A stretch of 31,248 bases of DNA from Oscillospiraceae bacterium (lineage in GTDB: Bacteria > Bacillota > Clostridia > Oscillospirales > Ruminococcaceae), in the NCBI GenBank assembly GCA_900770195.1, contig CAAGJI010000026.1, forward strand, positions 1 to 31,248. Reading direction: 5' to 3'. Below the pieces are notes generated by a model. The model was not told where the DNA came from, searched no databases, and was given only the letters and a program-made list of their open reading frames with translations. The position numbers were made by a program, and so were the translations under genes. Shown here in pieces: positions 20,319-29,822 of this stretch (position 1 is the first letter of the stretch; each line of letters starts with the position of its first letter).

Positions 20319-23300
20319 ATGGATAATTTCAGAAATCAGGAACCATTTCCTAAACAGGGACTTTATGATCCGAGATTTGAACACGATAACTGCGGTATCG
20401 GTTCAGTTGTAAACATCAAAGGCGTACAGTCAAGATACGTTCTTGACAGTGCTTTGAGCATTGTCGAAAACCTTGAACATCGTGCCGGTAAAGATGCGGA
20501 AGGCAAAACAGGCGACGGTGTTGGTATTTTAACTCAGATATCTCACAAATTTTTCTCGATTGAAGCAGGTAAAAACGGCGTTCGACTTGGCGGTGAAAGA
20601 ACATATGGTATTGGTATGTTTTTCTTCCCGCAGGACGAAAAGAAAAGAAAGAAAGCCATTTCTTCTTTTGAAAAAGCTCTTAAAGAAGAAAAACTTGAAC
20701 TCATCTGGTGGAGAGATGTTCCGACAAATCCGGGTATTCTCGGTTCAAAGGCACTTTCAAGTCTTCCTTGCATTATGCAGTGTTTCATTCAGAAACCTGA
20801 TGACTGCGAAAAGGGTATAGACTTTGACCGCAAACTTTTCATTGCAAGAAAAATATTTGAAAAAAATAATAAGGATACTTATGTCTGTTCATGTTCAAGC
20901 AGAACTATTGCTTATAAAGGTATGTTCCTTGTTAAAGAACTTCGTGCATTCTATCCTGATCTTCAGTCACCTGACTATGAAACAGCTATTGCAACTGTTC
21001 ATTCAAGATTTTCAACAAATACAAATCCAAGCTGGCAGAAAGCACACCCGAACAGACTTATCGTTCACAATGGTGAAATAAATACTATTACAGGTAACGC
21101 TGATAAAATGCTTGCACGTCAGCCTTATGTTAAATCTGACAAGATAGGCGAGGAAATGGAAAAAGTTTTCCCTATTATCGACAGATCGGGTTCTGACTCA
21201 GCACGCCTTGATAACGCACTTGAATATATGGTAATGTGCGGTGTTGATTTGCCGCTTGCTGTTATGGCTTGCATTCCTGAACCTTGGAAAAATAATCAGT
21301 ATATGAAACAGGAAAAGCGTGACCTTTATCATTACTATGCAACAATGATGGAACCTTGGGACGGTCCTGCATCTATTATCTTTTCTGATGGTGATAAAAT
21401 GGGTGCGGTACTTGACAGAAACGGTTTAAGACCTTCACGTTACTGCGTTACAAAAGACGGTTTCCTTATTCTTTCTTCTGAAGTTGGTGCAGTTGATGTT
21501 GCACCTGAAAATGTTCTTAAAAAAGAAAGACTTCACCCTGGTAAAATGCTTCTCGTTGATACAGTTGCGGGAAGAGTTATCGAAGATGAGGAAATTAAGG
21601 ATTATTACGCAAATCGTCATCCTTACGGTGAATGGCTTGATAAAAATCTTTTAACACTTGAATCAATTCCATCTGCACATCGTGCAACAATTCACTATGA
21701 ACACGAAGAACTTGTAAGAAGACAGAAGCTTTTCGGTTATTCTTATGAAGATATTAAAACAGCAATTCTTCCGCTTGCAACAAACGGCAGCGAACCAATT
21801 GCAGCAATGGGTAACGACAGACCTCTTCCGTCACTTTCAGAACTTGAACCTCCTCTTTTCACTTATTTCCGTCAGCTTTTCGCTCAGGTAACAAATCCTC
21901 CGATAGACGCAATAAGAGAAGAAGTTGTTACAGATACAGCGGTTTATGCAGGTGTAACAGGTAATATTCTTGAGGAAACTCCTGAAAACTGCCACGCACT
22001 TCAGATTGACAACCCTATTTTGTCATGTCTTGATATGCTGAAAATAAAGAACTTCAAGAATAAGGGATTTAAGGTTTCTGTTCTTCCTATAACATTCAGA
22101 AAAGGCACAAAACTTGCAGATGCTATGAATCAGCTTTTTGATGCCGCTGATTATGAATATAAATCAGGTACAAATATTATCGTTTTAACAGACAGAGATA
22201 CAGATTCACAGACTTACGCAATTCCTTCACTTCTTGCAGTTTCAGGTCTTCATACTCATCTTGTTCAGAACGGATGGTCATCAGTTTCAATTATTCTTGA
22301 AAGTGCTGAACCAAGAAGCATACATCATTTTGCAACACTTTTAGGTTTTGGTGCAATTGCCGTAAATCCATACCTTGCACAGGATACAATTCACGACCTT
22401 ATCGAAAGAAAAATCCTCGACAGAGATTATGTTGAAGCAGAAGATACATACAACAGAGGTGTTTTGAGCGGTATTGTAAAAATTGCTTCAAAAATGGGTA
22501 TTTCAACAATTCAGTCTTATCAGGGTGCTAAGGTATTTGAAGCTATCGGTATTGATGAAAGCGTTATTAATAAATACTTCACAGGTACAGTAAGCCGTGT
22601 TGGCGGTATTACTCTTGAAGATATTGAAAAGAGAACAATAAAACTTCATGATATTGCATATGACCCGTTCTCACAGGACAGACACCCTGTTCTCGACAGC
22701 ACAGGCAGACACAAGGAAAGAAGCAACAAGGAAGAACATATTTATAATCCTGAAACAATTCATCTTCTTCAGCTTTCAACAAGACTTGGCGATTATGATA
22801 TGTTTAAAAAGTATTCTGAATGCATAAACAGAGAAGACAGACACATTACTCTTCGTTCACTTCTTGACATTAAATTCCCGAAAGACGGTGGTATTCCGAT
22901 AGATGAAGTTGAATCAGCAGAATCAATCGTAAAGAGATTTAAAACAGGTGCTATGTCATATGGTTCAATTTCTCAGGAAGCACACGAAACAATGGCAATT
23001 GCTATGAATCGTCTTGGCGGTAAGTCAAACAGCGGTGAAGGCGGTGAAACTCCTGAAAGACTTGAATCTGCAAAGACAGGTGTGAACAGATGTTCGGTTA
23101 TCAAACAGGTTGCATCAGGTCGTTTCGGTGTAACATCTGAATATCTTGTAAGTGCAAAGGAAATTCAGATTAAAATGGCACAGGGTGCAAAACCTGGCGA
23201 AGGCGGACACTTGCCGGCAGGTAAGGTTTATCCGTGGATTGCTAAAACAAGACATTCAACTCCTGGTGTTGGTCTTATTTCACCACCGCCTCATCACGAT

Positions 23301-24875
23301 ATTTATTCAATCGAAGACCTTGCACAGCTTATTTATGACCTTAAAAATGCAAATACAGACGCAAGAATTTCTGTAAAACTTGTTTCAGAAGTCGGTGTTG
23401 GTACTGTTGCGGCAGGTGTTGCAAAGGCAGGTGCGGAAGTTGTTCTTGTATCAGGTTTTGACGGCGGTACAGGTGCTGCACCTCTTAATTCAATCTATAA
23501 TGCAGGACTTCCTTGGGAACTTGGCGTTGCAGAAGCACATCAGACACTTATGCTTAACGGACTTCGTTCAAAAGTTGTTGTTGAAACAGACGGTAAACTT
23601 ATGACAGGTCGTGACGTTCTTATTGCTGCACTTCTCGGTGCGGAAGAATTCGGTTTTGCGACTGCTCCGCTGGTAACAATGGGTTGCGTTATGATGAGAG
23701 TTTGTAACCTTGACACTTGTCCTGTTGGTGTTGCAACTCAGAACCCTGAACTCAGAAAGAGATTCAAGGGCAAGCCTGAATACATTGTAAACTTTATGAT
23801 GTTTGTTGCACAGCAGCTTCGTGAATATATGGCAAAGCTTGGAATTAAAACAGTCGATGAACTTGTTGGACGTACAGACCTCCTTTCAGTTCGCAAACTT
23901 GAAAAGGGCGACAAGGGCGAAAATATTGACTTTAGCAGAATACTTGAAAATAAATTCCTTAATTCAGATGTTAAAAAGACATTTGACCCGAAAGACAGAT
24001 ACGACTTTAAACTTCAGAAAACTGTTGATGAAAGAGTTATTATGAAGGAAATGAAAGACGCTTTTGAAAAGGGTAAGTCAAAGGAAATAAATATTGAAAT
24101 AAAGAATACAGACAGAACTCTTGGCACAATCTTCGGTTCTGAAATAACAAAGAAATACGGCGAAAGCCTTGCAGAAGATTTCTATAAAGTAAACTGCAAG
24201 GGAAGCGGCGGACAGAGTTTCGGTGCATTCATTCCAAATGGTCTTACATTGACTCTTGAGGGCGACAGCAATGACTACTTCGGTAAGGGACTTTCAGGCG
24301 GTAAACTTGTTGTTTATCCTCCAAAGGAATCAACATTCAAGTCTGAAGATAATATCATTATCGGTAATGTTGCACTTTATGGTGCTACAAGCGGTAAGGC
24401 ATTTATAAACGGTATTGCAGGCGAAAGATTTTGCGTAAGAAATTCGGGTGCGACTGCGGTTGTTGAAGGTGTCGGCGACCACGGCTGTGAATATATGACA
24501 GGCGGACGTGTTGTTGTTCTTGGTACATTCGGCAAAAACTTTGCGGCAGGTATGAGCGGCGGTATTGCTTATGTACTTGATGAAAAAGATACACTTTATA
24601 AAACGATGAACAAGGGACTTGCGGCTTATGATGATGTTATCAGAGATGAGGACGCAAAGGAACTTAAAGAACTTATAACAGAACACTATGAAGCAACAGG
24701 TTCTGAAAAAGCTAAAAAAGTTCTTGATAATTTTGAGGATTATCTCCCGAAATTCAAGAAAGTTCTCCCATATGACTATGCAAGAATGCTCAAAACAATT
24801 TCTGCAATGAAAGAAAAAGGAATGAGCGACGATCAGGCACAGATAGAAGCATTCTATGCGAATACAAGAAAGTAA
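20319..24875 (+). CDS. gltB: Glutamate synthase large subunit
   Basis: Moves the amide nitrogen of glutamine to 2-oxoglutarate, giving two glutamates; works with GltD as the electron donor subunit. The 1518 residues fit the family. A 24-residue propeptide precedes C25 (HDNCGIGSVV), the nucleophile of the class II glutaminase domain (25 to about 430). A central domain, then the FMN-binding synthase barrel follow (about 860-1230). The barrel carries the cysteines C1123, C1129 and C1134 (GCVMMRVCNLDTC) for the 3Fe-4S cluster, spaced as in the Azospirillum enzyme. The C-terminal beta-helix (about 1260-1490) has the repeated G-x-x-G turns. AGGAG lies seven bases before the ATG. Expression is probably controlled by the leader hairpins upstream. 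Confidence 0.97.
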   Translation: MDNFRNQEPFPKQGLYDPRFEHDNCGIGSVVNIKGVQSRYVLDSALSIVENLEHRAGKDAEGKTGDGVGILTQISHKFFSIEAGKNGVRLGGERTYGIGMFFFPQDEKKRKKAISSFEKALKEEKLELIWWRDVPTNPGILGSKALSSLPCIMQCFIQKPDDCEKGIDFDRKLFIARKIFEKNNKDTYVCSCSSRTIAYKGMFLVKELRAFYPDLQSPDYETAIATVHSRFSTNTNPSWQKAHPNRLIVHNGEINTITGNADKMLARQPYVKSDKIGEEMEKVFPIIDRSGSDSARLDNALEYMVMCGVDLPLAVMACIPEPWKNNQYMKQEKRDLYHYYATMMEPWDGPASIIFSDGDKMGAVLDRNGLRPSRYCVTKDGFLILSSEVGAVDVAPENVLKKERLHPGKMLLVDTVAGRVIEDEEIKDYYANRHPYGEWLDKNLLTLESIPSAHRATIHYEHEELVRRQKLFGYSYEDIKTAILPLATNGSEPIAAMGNDRPLPSLSELEPPLFTYFRQLFAQVTNPPIDAIREEVVTDTAVYAGVTGNILEETPENCHALQIDNPILSCLDMLKIKNFKNKGFKVSVLPITFRKGTKLADAMNQLFDAADYEYKSGTNIIVLTDRDTDSQTYAIPSLLAVSGLHTHLVQNGWSSVSIILESAEPRSIHHFATLLGFGAIAVNPYLAQDTIHDLIERKILDRDYVEAEDTYNRGVLSGIVKIASKMGISTIQSYQGAKVFEAIGIDESVINKYFTGTVSRVGGITLEDIEKRTIKLHDIAYDPFSQDRHPVLDSTGRHKERSNKEEHIYNPETIHLLQLSTRLGDYDMFKKYSECINREDRHITLRSLLDIKFPKDGGIPIDEVESAESIVKRFKTGAMSYGSISQEAHETMAIAMNRLGGKSNSGEGGETPERLESAKTGVNRCSVIKQVASGRFGVTSEYLVSAKEIQIKMAQGAKPGEGGHLPAGKVYPWIAKTRHSTPGVGLISPPPHHDIYSIEDLAQLIYDLKNANTDARISVKLVSEVGVGTVAAGVAKAGAEVVLVSGFDGGTGAAPLNSIYNAGLPWELGVAEAHQTLMLNGLRSKVVVETDGKLMTGRDVLIAALLGAEEFGFATAPLVTMGCVMMRVCNLDTCPVGVATQNPELRKRFKGKPEYIVNFMMFVAQQLREYMAKLGIKTVDELVGRTDLLSVRKLEKGDKGENIDFSRILENKFLNSDVKKTFDPKDRYDFKLQKTVDERVIMKEMKDAFEKGKSKEINIEIKNTDRTLGTIFGSEITKKYGESLAEDFYKVNCKGSGGQSFGAFIPNGLTLTLEGDSNDYFGKGLSGGKLVVYPPKESTFKSEDNIIIGNVALYGATSGKAFINGIAGERFCVRNSGATAVVEGVGDHGCEYMTGGRVVVLGTFGKNFAAGMSGGIAYVLDEKDTLYKTMNKGLAAYDDVIRDEDAKELKELITEHYEATGSEKAKKVLDNFEDYLPKFKKVLPYDYARMLKTISAMKEKGMSDDQAQIEAFYANTRK

Positions 24876-24887
24876 GGTGAATGAACT

Positions 24888-26354
24888 ATGGGTAAGAAAA
24901 CAGGTTTTATGGAATATGAACGTATAGAAAATCCAGGTCAGGAACCTATGCTTCGTATTCAGCATTATAATGAATTTCACACTCCGCTTGATATAGACGA
25001 AAGAAGAAAACAGGGCGGAAGATGTATGGACTGCGGTGTTCCGTTCTGTCAGGCAGGCAAACCACTTATGGGTATGGTTTCAGGTTGTCCTCTTAACAAC
25101 CTGATTCCTGAATGGAATGACCTTGTTTATAATAATATGCTTGAGGAAGCAGCAGACAGACTTCTTTCAACAAACTGTTTCCCTGAATTTACTTCAAGAG
25201 TATGTCCTGCACTTTGTGAAAAGGCTTGCACATGCGGTTTAAACGGCGATCCTGTTACAGTCAAGGAAAATGAATATGCGATAATTGAAAATGCATATGC
25301 AACAGGAAGAATGGCACCAAATCCTCCAAGAGTAAGAACAGGTAAGAAAATTGCGGTAATAGGTTCAGGTCCTTCAGGACTTGCCGCTGCACTTCAGCTT
25401 AATAAAAGAGGTCACAGCGTTACTGTTTACGAAAGAGAAGACAGACCGGGCGGACTTCTTATGTATGGTATCCCGAATATGAAGCTTGAAAAGCATATTA
25501 TCGAAAGAAGAATTGAGATAATGAAAGCTGAGGGAATAAAGTTTAAACTCGGCGTTAATGTTGGCGTTGATGTTACAGCTGAAAGCCTTAAAGAAAAGTA
25601 TGATGCGGTTATTCTTTGTTGCGGTGCGGCAAATCCAAGACCGATTAAGGCAAAGGGCGACGATGCGAAAGGAATATACTTTGCGGTTGATTTCCTTAAA
25701 TCAACAACTAAAAGTCTTTTAAGTTCAAATCTTTCAGACTGCAACTATGTTTCAGCAAAATATAAAAATGTTGTTGTTATCGGAGGCGGTGACACAGGTA
25801 ATGACTGCGTCGGAACATGTTTAAGACACGGCTGCCGTTCAATAGTTCAGCTTGAAATGATGCCGAAAGCACCTGATGAAAGAGCGGAAAATAATCCGTG
25901 GCCTGAATGGCCTAAAGTCTGCAAGACAGATTATGGTCAACAGGAAGCGATTGCAGTTTTTGGTCACGACCCGAGAATATATAAAACAACTGTTAAGGAA
26001 TTTGTAAAAGATAAAGAGGGAAATGTTACGGCAGTAAAGACAGTTATGGTTGATACTTCTGTACGCCCTATGAAAGAAATTCCTGATTCTGAAAAGGAAA
26101 TCAAGGCGGAACTCGTTCTTATTGCAGCAGGTTTCCTTGGCGTTCAGTCTTATGTTGCTGAAGCTTTCGGCGTGGAACTTACTCCAAGAACAGCCATTTC
26201 AACTCCTGCGGGAAGTTACAAAACAAATGTTGAAAAAGTTTTCGCAGCAGGCGACTGCCGAAGAGGTCAGTCTTTGGTTGTATGGGCAATTCAGGAGGGA
26301 AGAAGCGTTGCAAAGGAAGTAGATAAATATCTTATGGGCTACAGCAACCTTTAA
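24888..26354 (+). CDS. gltD: Glutamate synthase small subunit
   Basis: NADPH-oxidising flavoprotein that passes electrons through iron-sulfur clusters to GltB. The N-terminal region has two cysteine groups for 4Fe-4S clusters: C46, C49, C54, C67, and C97, C106, C110, C114 or C116. The FAD motif GSGPSG is at 159-164, and the NADPH motif GGGDTG at 299-304. The end has the conserved VFAAGDCRRGQSLVVWAIQEGR. The 488 residues match the family. It starts 12 bases after gltB with AAGGTG as ribosome binding site, so the two form one operon, closed by a terminator. Confidence 0.96.
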   Translation: MGKKTGFMEYERIENPGQEPMLRIQHYNEFHTPLDIDERRKQGGRCMDCGVPFCQAGKPLMGMVSGCPLNNLIPEWNDLVYNNMLEEAADRLLSTNCFPEFTSRVCPALCEKACTCGLNGDPVTVKENEYAIIENAYATGRMAPNPPRVRTGKKIAVIGSGPSGLAAALQLNKRGHSVTVYEREDRPGGLLMYGIPNMKLEKHIIERRIEIMKAEGIKFKLGVNVGVDVTAESLKEKYDAVILCCGAANPRPIKAKGDDAKGIYFAVDFLKSTTKSLLSSNLSDCNYVSAKYKNVVVIGGGDTGNDCVGTCLRHGCRSIVQLEMMPKAPDERAENNPWPEWPKVCKTDYGQQEAIAVFGHDPRIYKTTVKEFVKDKEGNVTAVKTVMVDTSVRPMKEIPDSEKEIKAELVLIAAGFLGVQSYVAEAFGVELTPRTAISTPAGSYKTNVEKVFAAGDCRRGQSLVVWAIQEGRSVAKEVDKYLMGYSNL

Positions 26355-26405
26355 TCCCTGAATTTAGGTAAAACTTCTGATAAATTTTTGATAATCTTTT
26401 TGATG

Positions 26406-26443
26406 CTCCCTCGTATCGTTTGGTATGGGGGAGATAATTTTTT
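26406..26443 (+). terminator. Probable terminator after gltD
   Basis: A 12-pair stem (26406-26417 with 26422-26433, several G-T pairs) with loop GTTT, then ATAATTTTTT. It lies between convergent gltD and the minus-strand operon. Confidence 0.7.
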
Positions 26444-26451
26444 GAGAATAA

Positions 26452-26485
26452 TAAAACAAGCCCAAGAAGAGATTATCTCAGGCTT
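26452..26485 (-). terminator. Probable terminator of the minus-strand operon
   Basis: On the minus strand AAGCC (26481-26485) pairs with GGCTT (26458-26462) around an inner GAGA/TCTC hairpin, followed by GTTTTA. The stem overlaps the stop codon of the AlkD-like gene. It is weaker than the other terminators here. Confidence 0.5.
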
Positions 26486-27147
26486 TTCAGATATATTTTA
26501 TGTTCATTCGATACACGAAAGCTTTCGCAGGCTTTCTGTATCGTTTTTTTATGTACAAAATCGGTGAGTTTGTGATTTTCAAGGTATTCAATGGCTGTAT
26601 CATATTGTTTTGCAAGGGCAGTTGCAAAGTACCACGCCTGCATCATACAAATATAATACTCATCAGATTTTATTTCTGCCACCATATCGCAGTATTTTTT
26701 TTGGAAATTATCGTCCAGATAAATATCCATAAGCTTTTTTATTGCATATCTAACTGTGTATGTATGGTTACTTTTTATCCAAACTTTTATATTTTCAAAA
26801 AGTTTTTCGGGGTATTTTTTAAAAACTTTGGGGTTCAATTGGTCACAGGTTGCCCAGTTATCAACATAAGGAAGAAAAAGTTCAATATTTTTTATACATT
26901 TATCAAAATTTTTTTCATTATCAAATAAAATTGCATGAAGCTGATTTTCCTCAAAATACTTGTGGGGAAGTTCCAAAATAAACTTTTCTGCAAGTTCAGT
27001 ATCTTTTATTTCCTTTGCAAAAGAACGCAAAAGCGGAGTTCGGACACCTATAAAACAATTCTTGTTAAGAGTCGGATTCAGACTGCTGTTGAAATCACGG
27101 TATTTCAAGTCCTGCATTTCAAAAAGTCTGTCTGTAATTTCCTGCAT
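26473..27147 (-). CDS. DNA alkylation repair protein, AlkD-like
   Basis: A 224-residue all-helical HEAT-like repeat protein of the AlkD family of DNA glycosylases, which remove bulky or positively charged alkylated bases without flipping them. The signature VDNWATCD gives W98 and D102, spaced as W109 and D113 of Bacillus cereus AlkD, and R133 in YTVRYAIKKLM matches the conserved Arg. Early residues GVRTPLLRSFAKEI also fit. It starts one base after the CbiG-like stop codon and its ribosome binding site lies in that gene's last codons (GGAG), so it is coupled to it. Repair activity is likely but the substrate range is not predictable. Confidence 0.8.
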   Translation of the reverse strand: MQEITDRLFEMQDLKYRDFNSSLNPTLNKNCFIGVRTPLLRSFAKEIKDTELAEKFILELPHKYFEENQLHAILFDNEKNFDKCIKNIELFLPYVDNWATCDQLNPKVFKKYPEKLFENIKVWIKSNHTYTVRYAIKKLMDIYLDDNFQKKYCDMVAEIKSDEYYICMMQAWYFATALAKQYDTAIEYLENHKLTDFVHKKTIQKACESFRVSNEHKIYLKSLR

Positions 27148-27148
27148 T

Positions 27149-28183
27149 TTACATCTCCAAAAAGATATTTTTTACTGCAAGAACTATCGCAACACCGTCA
27201 TCTGTCATGCGTTTTGTAACGAGTTTTCCTCTGCTTTTTATCAATGCACAGCGTTCGCAAACGCTTTCTATGATTATTTTTTTGCTGACAAAATTTTTAT
27301 CCAAAAGTTCTCCCTGAACGTTTGCAATTTCTTTCGGTTCATAGTAAAAAGCAGGCAGATGATACTCTTCACAGAATTTTTGCAATCCTTCTTCATTCTT
27401 TTTTGAAACAAGAGTTGAAATGTTTTCAATTGCTGTTAAAGGTATTCGGTAATCTGTTAAAAGTTTCATAACGTGATTTTCGATTGTTTGAAAAGATGTT
27501 CCGGCTTTTACACTTATTCCCAAGGTCAGACATTTTGGAAAAAGAAAAAGCGTTCTTTTATATGGCGGATTAAGTTTTGTATACGTTACACAAATACCTG
27601 TTTCAGGCATAGGATAGGAATTTTTTTCTGTTAATCCGTCAGGTATAACCGAGTGACTGAAATATGTTCTGAAACCGACTTTGTCTCTTGTTGCCATTTC
27701 GGAAATCATTTCACGGTAGAATTTTTTATTGTCATAAATAAGATTGTTTTTCCTAACAAAATTTTCAAGTCCAAAATAAGAGTTTACCTCTTCTGATTTT
27801 GTGAAAATACATTCCGCTCCCGTTGCATTTGAAATTATTTCCGCAAGCTTTTCAGCTTTTGCGTATTTTCCCGAAATTAAGGGAATAACGTGCTTCATTT
27901 CCTCATCAAGGACAATTACATCGGGTTCATCTGCTTTAAGTTGTAAAAAAGGTGCAGATGCCCTTACTGCGACCTCGCAGGAAGATACAAAAACTACCGA
28001 ATCAGCTTCTCTGAAAGACTGTTCTGTCTGCTGTGTCAGGTCATCAAAAGGTATGCTTGAACCTATACTTTTTTTGTAAAAGCTGAAAACCCTTGAATAA
28101 CAGGCATTTTTTTTAAGATATTGCTGCATTGAAATTGCAACTCCTGCACCACGTTTTGAAAATGTAATAAAATCTATATTCAT
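27149..28183 (-). CDS. CbiG-like protein (cobalt-precorrin-5A hydrolase family), degenerate
   Basis: A 344-residue protein with the two-part layout of CbiG, which opens the lactone ring of cobalt-precorrin 5A in anaerobic cobalamin synthesis. The N-terminal part has VVFVSSCEVAVRASAPFL, VIVLDEEMKHVIPLISG and AEIISNATGAECIFT, close to the family pattern. But the glycine-rich GHxGGAN-type segment reads GKYAKAEKL, and the C-terminal signature usually written GIGCRKGT reads GISVKAGT, without the Cys-Arg pair. No other cobalamin gene is nearby. The start is ATG 28183, seven bases after AAAGG, rather than a TTG upstream. It may be a divergent enzyme or a paralogue with another task; I favour CbiG ancestry with uncertain activity. 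Confidence 0.65.
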   Translation of the reverse strand: MNIDFITFSKRGAGVAISMQQYLKKNACYSRVFSFYKKSIGSSIPFDDLTQQTEQSFREADSVVFVSSCEVAVRASAPFLQLKADEPDVIVLDEEMKHVIPLISGKYAKAEKLAEIISNATGAECIFTKSEEVNSYFGLENFVRKNNLIYDNKKFYREMISEMATRDKVGFRTYFSHSVIPDGLTEKNSYPMPETGICVTYTKLNPPYKRTLFLFPKCLTLGISVKAGTSFQTIENHVMKLLTDYRIPLTAIENISTLVSKKNEEGLQKFCEEYHLPAFYYEPKEIANVQGELLDKNFVSKKIIIESVCERCALIKSRGKLVTKRMTDDGVAIVLAVKNIFLEM

Positions 28184-28203
28184 TTTTCGCCTTTCCAATT
28201 GGT

Positions 28204-28878
28204 CTATTTGGCTTGTTCTTTTGGCTCATATCCCAGTTTTTTCATAAGAGGAACAAAAATTTTTTCCTGAAATAATCTTACAATCGGACCTGTGCCGAAT
28301 GCTGTTATGACTGTTCCCATTCCCACAACTTCAAACTGTATTCCAATGCTCAGACCAAAGAAAAATCCAAGCAGTACGCATATTATATCTGTTGCAATGC
28401 GGAAATATGAGAAGTTTATACCTGTGAATTTCTGCAAAATATACGCAAGTGCATCATATGGTGCCATTCCTAAATCTGATGAAACATAAAGTGCAACCCC
28501 GACGCATATTAAAACGACTGCAAATATCATAAGAAAAAGTCTTATCGGGAAATTATAGTGCGGTGCTGCATATTTTTCCATTAAAGGACGGATAATATCA
28601 GCAAAAACTCCCACGAAAACCATATTGAAAATAGTTCCGAAACCTATGGCTTTTCTATAGAAGAGGAGTGACGGAATGAAAATTATTACATTAAGCAGAA
28701 GCTGCCATACCGAAAAATTCCAGCCTATAACTTTGCTTATTGATGTGTTCATACAAGAAAAAGGGTCGTTGCCGAGTGCTGTTGACTGAAAAACTCCGAC
28801 ACTTGCACCAACAAAAAATACACCTATAATTGATGCAGCAATTCTTATTGCCATAACTTTATAATTTATTTTTTTCAT
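28204..28878 (-). CDS. YczE/YitT-type membrane protein
   Basis: A 224-residue integral membrane protein with about five hydrophobic segments (10-30, 50-72, 80-100, 112-132, 160-185). It resembles the YczE/YyaS/YitT group: an early GVFQSTALGNDPFSCMNTSIS motif and its later repeat LGMAPYDALAYILQKFTG form the internal duplication typical of that group. The function of these proteins is largely unknown; the relative YczE is linked to surfactin production in Bacillus. It lies 20 bases before the CbiG-like gene and 30 bases after the CPBP gene, with GAAAGG as ribosome binding site, within the five-gene unit. Confidence 0.8.
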   Translation of the reverse strand: MKKINYKVMAIRIAASIIGVFFVGASVGVFQSTALGNDPFSCMNTSISKVIGWNFSVWQLLLNVIIFIPSLLFYRKAIGFGTIFNMVFVGVFADIIRPLMEKYAAPHYNFPIRLFLMIFAVVLICVGVALYVSSDLGMAPYDALAYILQKFTGINFSYFRIATDIICVLLGFFFGLSIGIQFEVVGMGTVITAFGTGPIVRLFQEKIFVPLMKKLGYEPKEQAK

Positions 28879-28908
28879 ATATTTTACCTTTCAGTAAATA
28901 AATTATTT

Positions 28909-29817
28909 TTATGGAAAATCCTCTATTTTCAGGAGTTTTTCGAGGAAAATATCCGTTTTTGTCTTGTCTTTTTTATCCTTCATATTTTCAGAAAAATAAA
29001 GAAGTTTTCTGCCAAGATTGAACATTACAGTAGAAAAAGCCGCCACAACTGCATAAAAAACAACTACCATTAAAATGTCTTTTACTTTGTTATCGGAATT
29101 ATTTCCAAGTGTATACTGAACCGATGAAATAGAGCTTGAAACAGCCTTTTTCCCGAAAATCAGACCGAATGTTGAAACGCTGTCGAAAATTGTATGAAAA
29201 AGAACACAGCCCCATATATTTTTTGTGATTATATAAAGAACGGAAAGTGCATAACCTGTTACAGCTGCAAGAACACACTGTCCAAAAACGTATAAAGATG
29301 CATTTCCGCCAAGTATATTTGTAAGGTGAACAGCACCAAAAAATATACCGCATACAACAGCTGACTTTTCATAATCCTCTATTGAATTTCTCCATTTTGA
29401 AAGAAGAATCTGCAAAACTCCCACTCTGAAAAGAAACTCTTCAAATATGCCTATTCCAAGCAGTCCGAGAAGATACAGAATAAGTTTTACAGGTGTGACA
29501 TTTTTTATTGATGACACAAAAACAACAAGAAATTCAATGAAAATAATGCCTGCAACAGGCAAAATTATCTCCGCTGATTTTTTTGTATTTTTAAAAGTCA
29601 GAATTTCTTTTCCGCAAAAACCGAATACAAAAAGATACAGCATAACAAGTACCGCAAGGGAAATTTTGAATGCTGTCAGCGGAAGTGAAAGAATCTGATT
29701 TTCTTCTGATGCAGGCAGATATGCACCGAGATAATTATACATAAACATTATCAGCACAGTTAAAATAACAGCTGATAATATTGTATGTTTATGCATAAAT
29801 TTCTGTATTTTATTCAT
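28909..29817 (-). CDS. CPBP-family intramembrane metalloprotease (CAAX protease/Abi domain)
   Basis: A 302-residue polytopic membrane protein of the CPBP (Abi) family, related to CAAX-prenyl proteases. The three motifs that form the membrane-embedded metal site are present: E126-E127-x3-R131 (FEEFLFRVG), H164 in FFGAVHLTN, and H208-x3-D212 (FHTIFDSV). Around seven hydrophobic segments surround them. In bacteria, members take part in peptide maturation, bacteriocin immunity or sigma-factor signalling, but no bacteriocin gene is visible here. It follows the lipoprotein gene by five bases and is clearly co-transcribed. The substrate is unknown. Confidence 0.85.
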   Translation of the reverse strand: MNKIQKFMHKHTILSAVILTVLIMFMYNYLGAYLPASEENQILSLPLTAFKISLAVLVMLYLFVFGFCGKEILTFKNTKKSAEIILPVAGIIFIEFLVVFVSSIKNVTPVKLILYLLGLLGIGIFEEFLFRVGVLQILLSKWRNSIEDYEKSAVVCGIFFGAVHLTNILGGNASLYVFGQCVLAAVTGYALSVLYIITKNIWGCVLFHTIFDSVSTFGLIFGKKAVSSSISSVQYTLGNNSDNKVKDILMVVVFYAVVAAFSTVMFNLGRKLLYFSENMKDKKDKTKTDIFLEKLLKIEDFP

Positions 29818-29822
29818 TCTGT

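Noticed and set aside
24330..24980. 216-residue minus-strand ORF opposite the end of gltB
   Set aside because: It is the antisense shadow of gltB and the gltD start: Cys/Phe/Ile-rich, no ribosome binding site, no family likeness.
26960..27406. 148-residue plus-strand ORF across the AlkD-like and CbiG-like genes
   Set aside because: It runs antisense to two recognisable, coupled genes and has no homology or start signals of its own.
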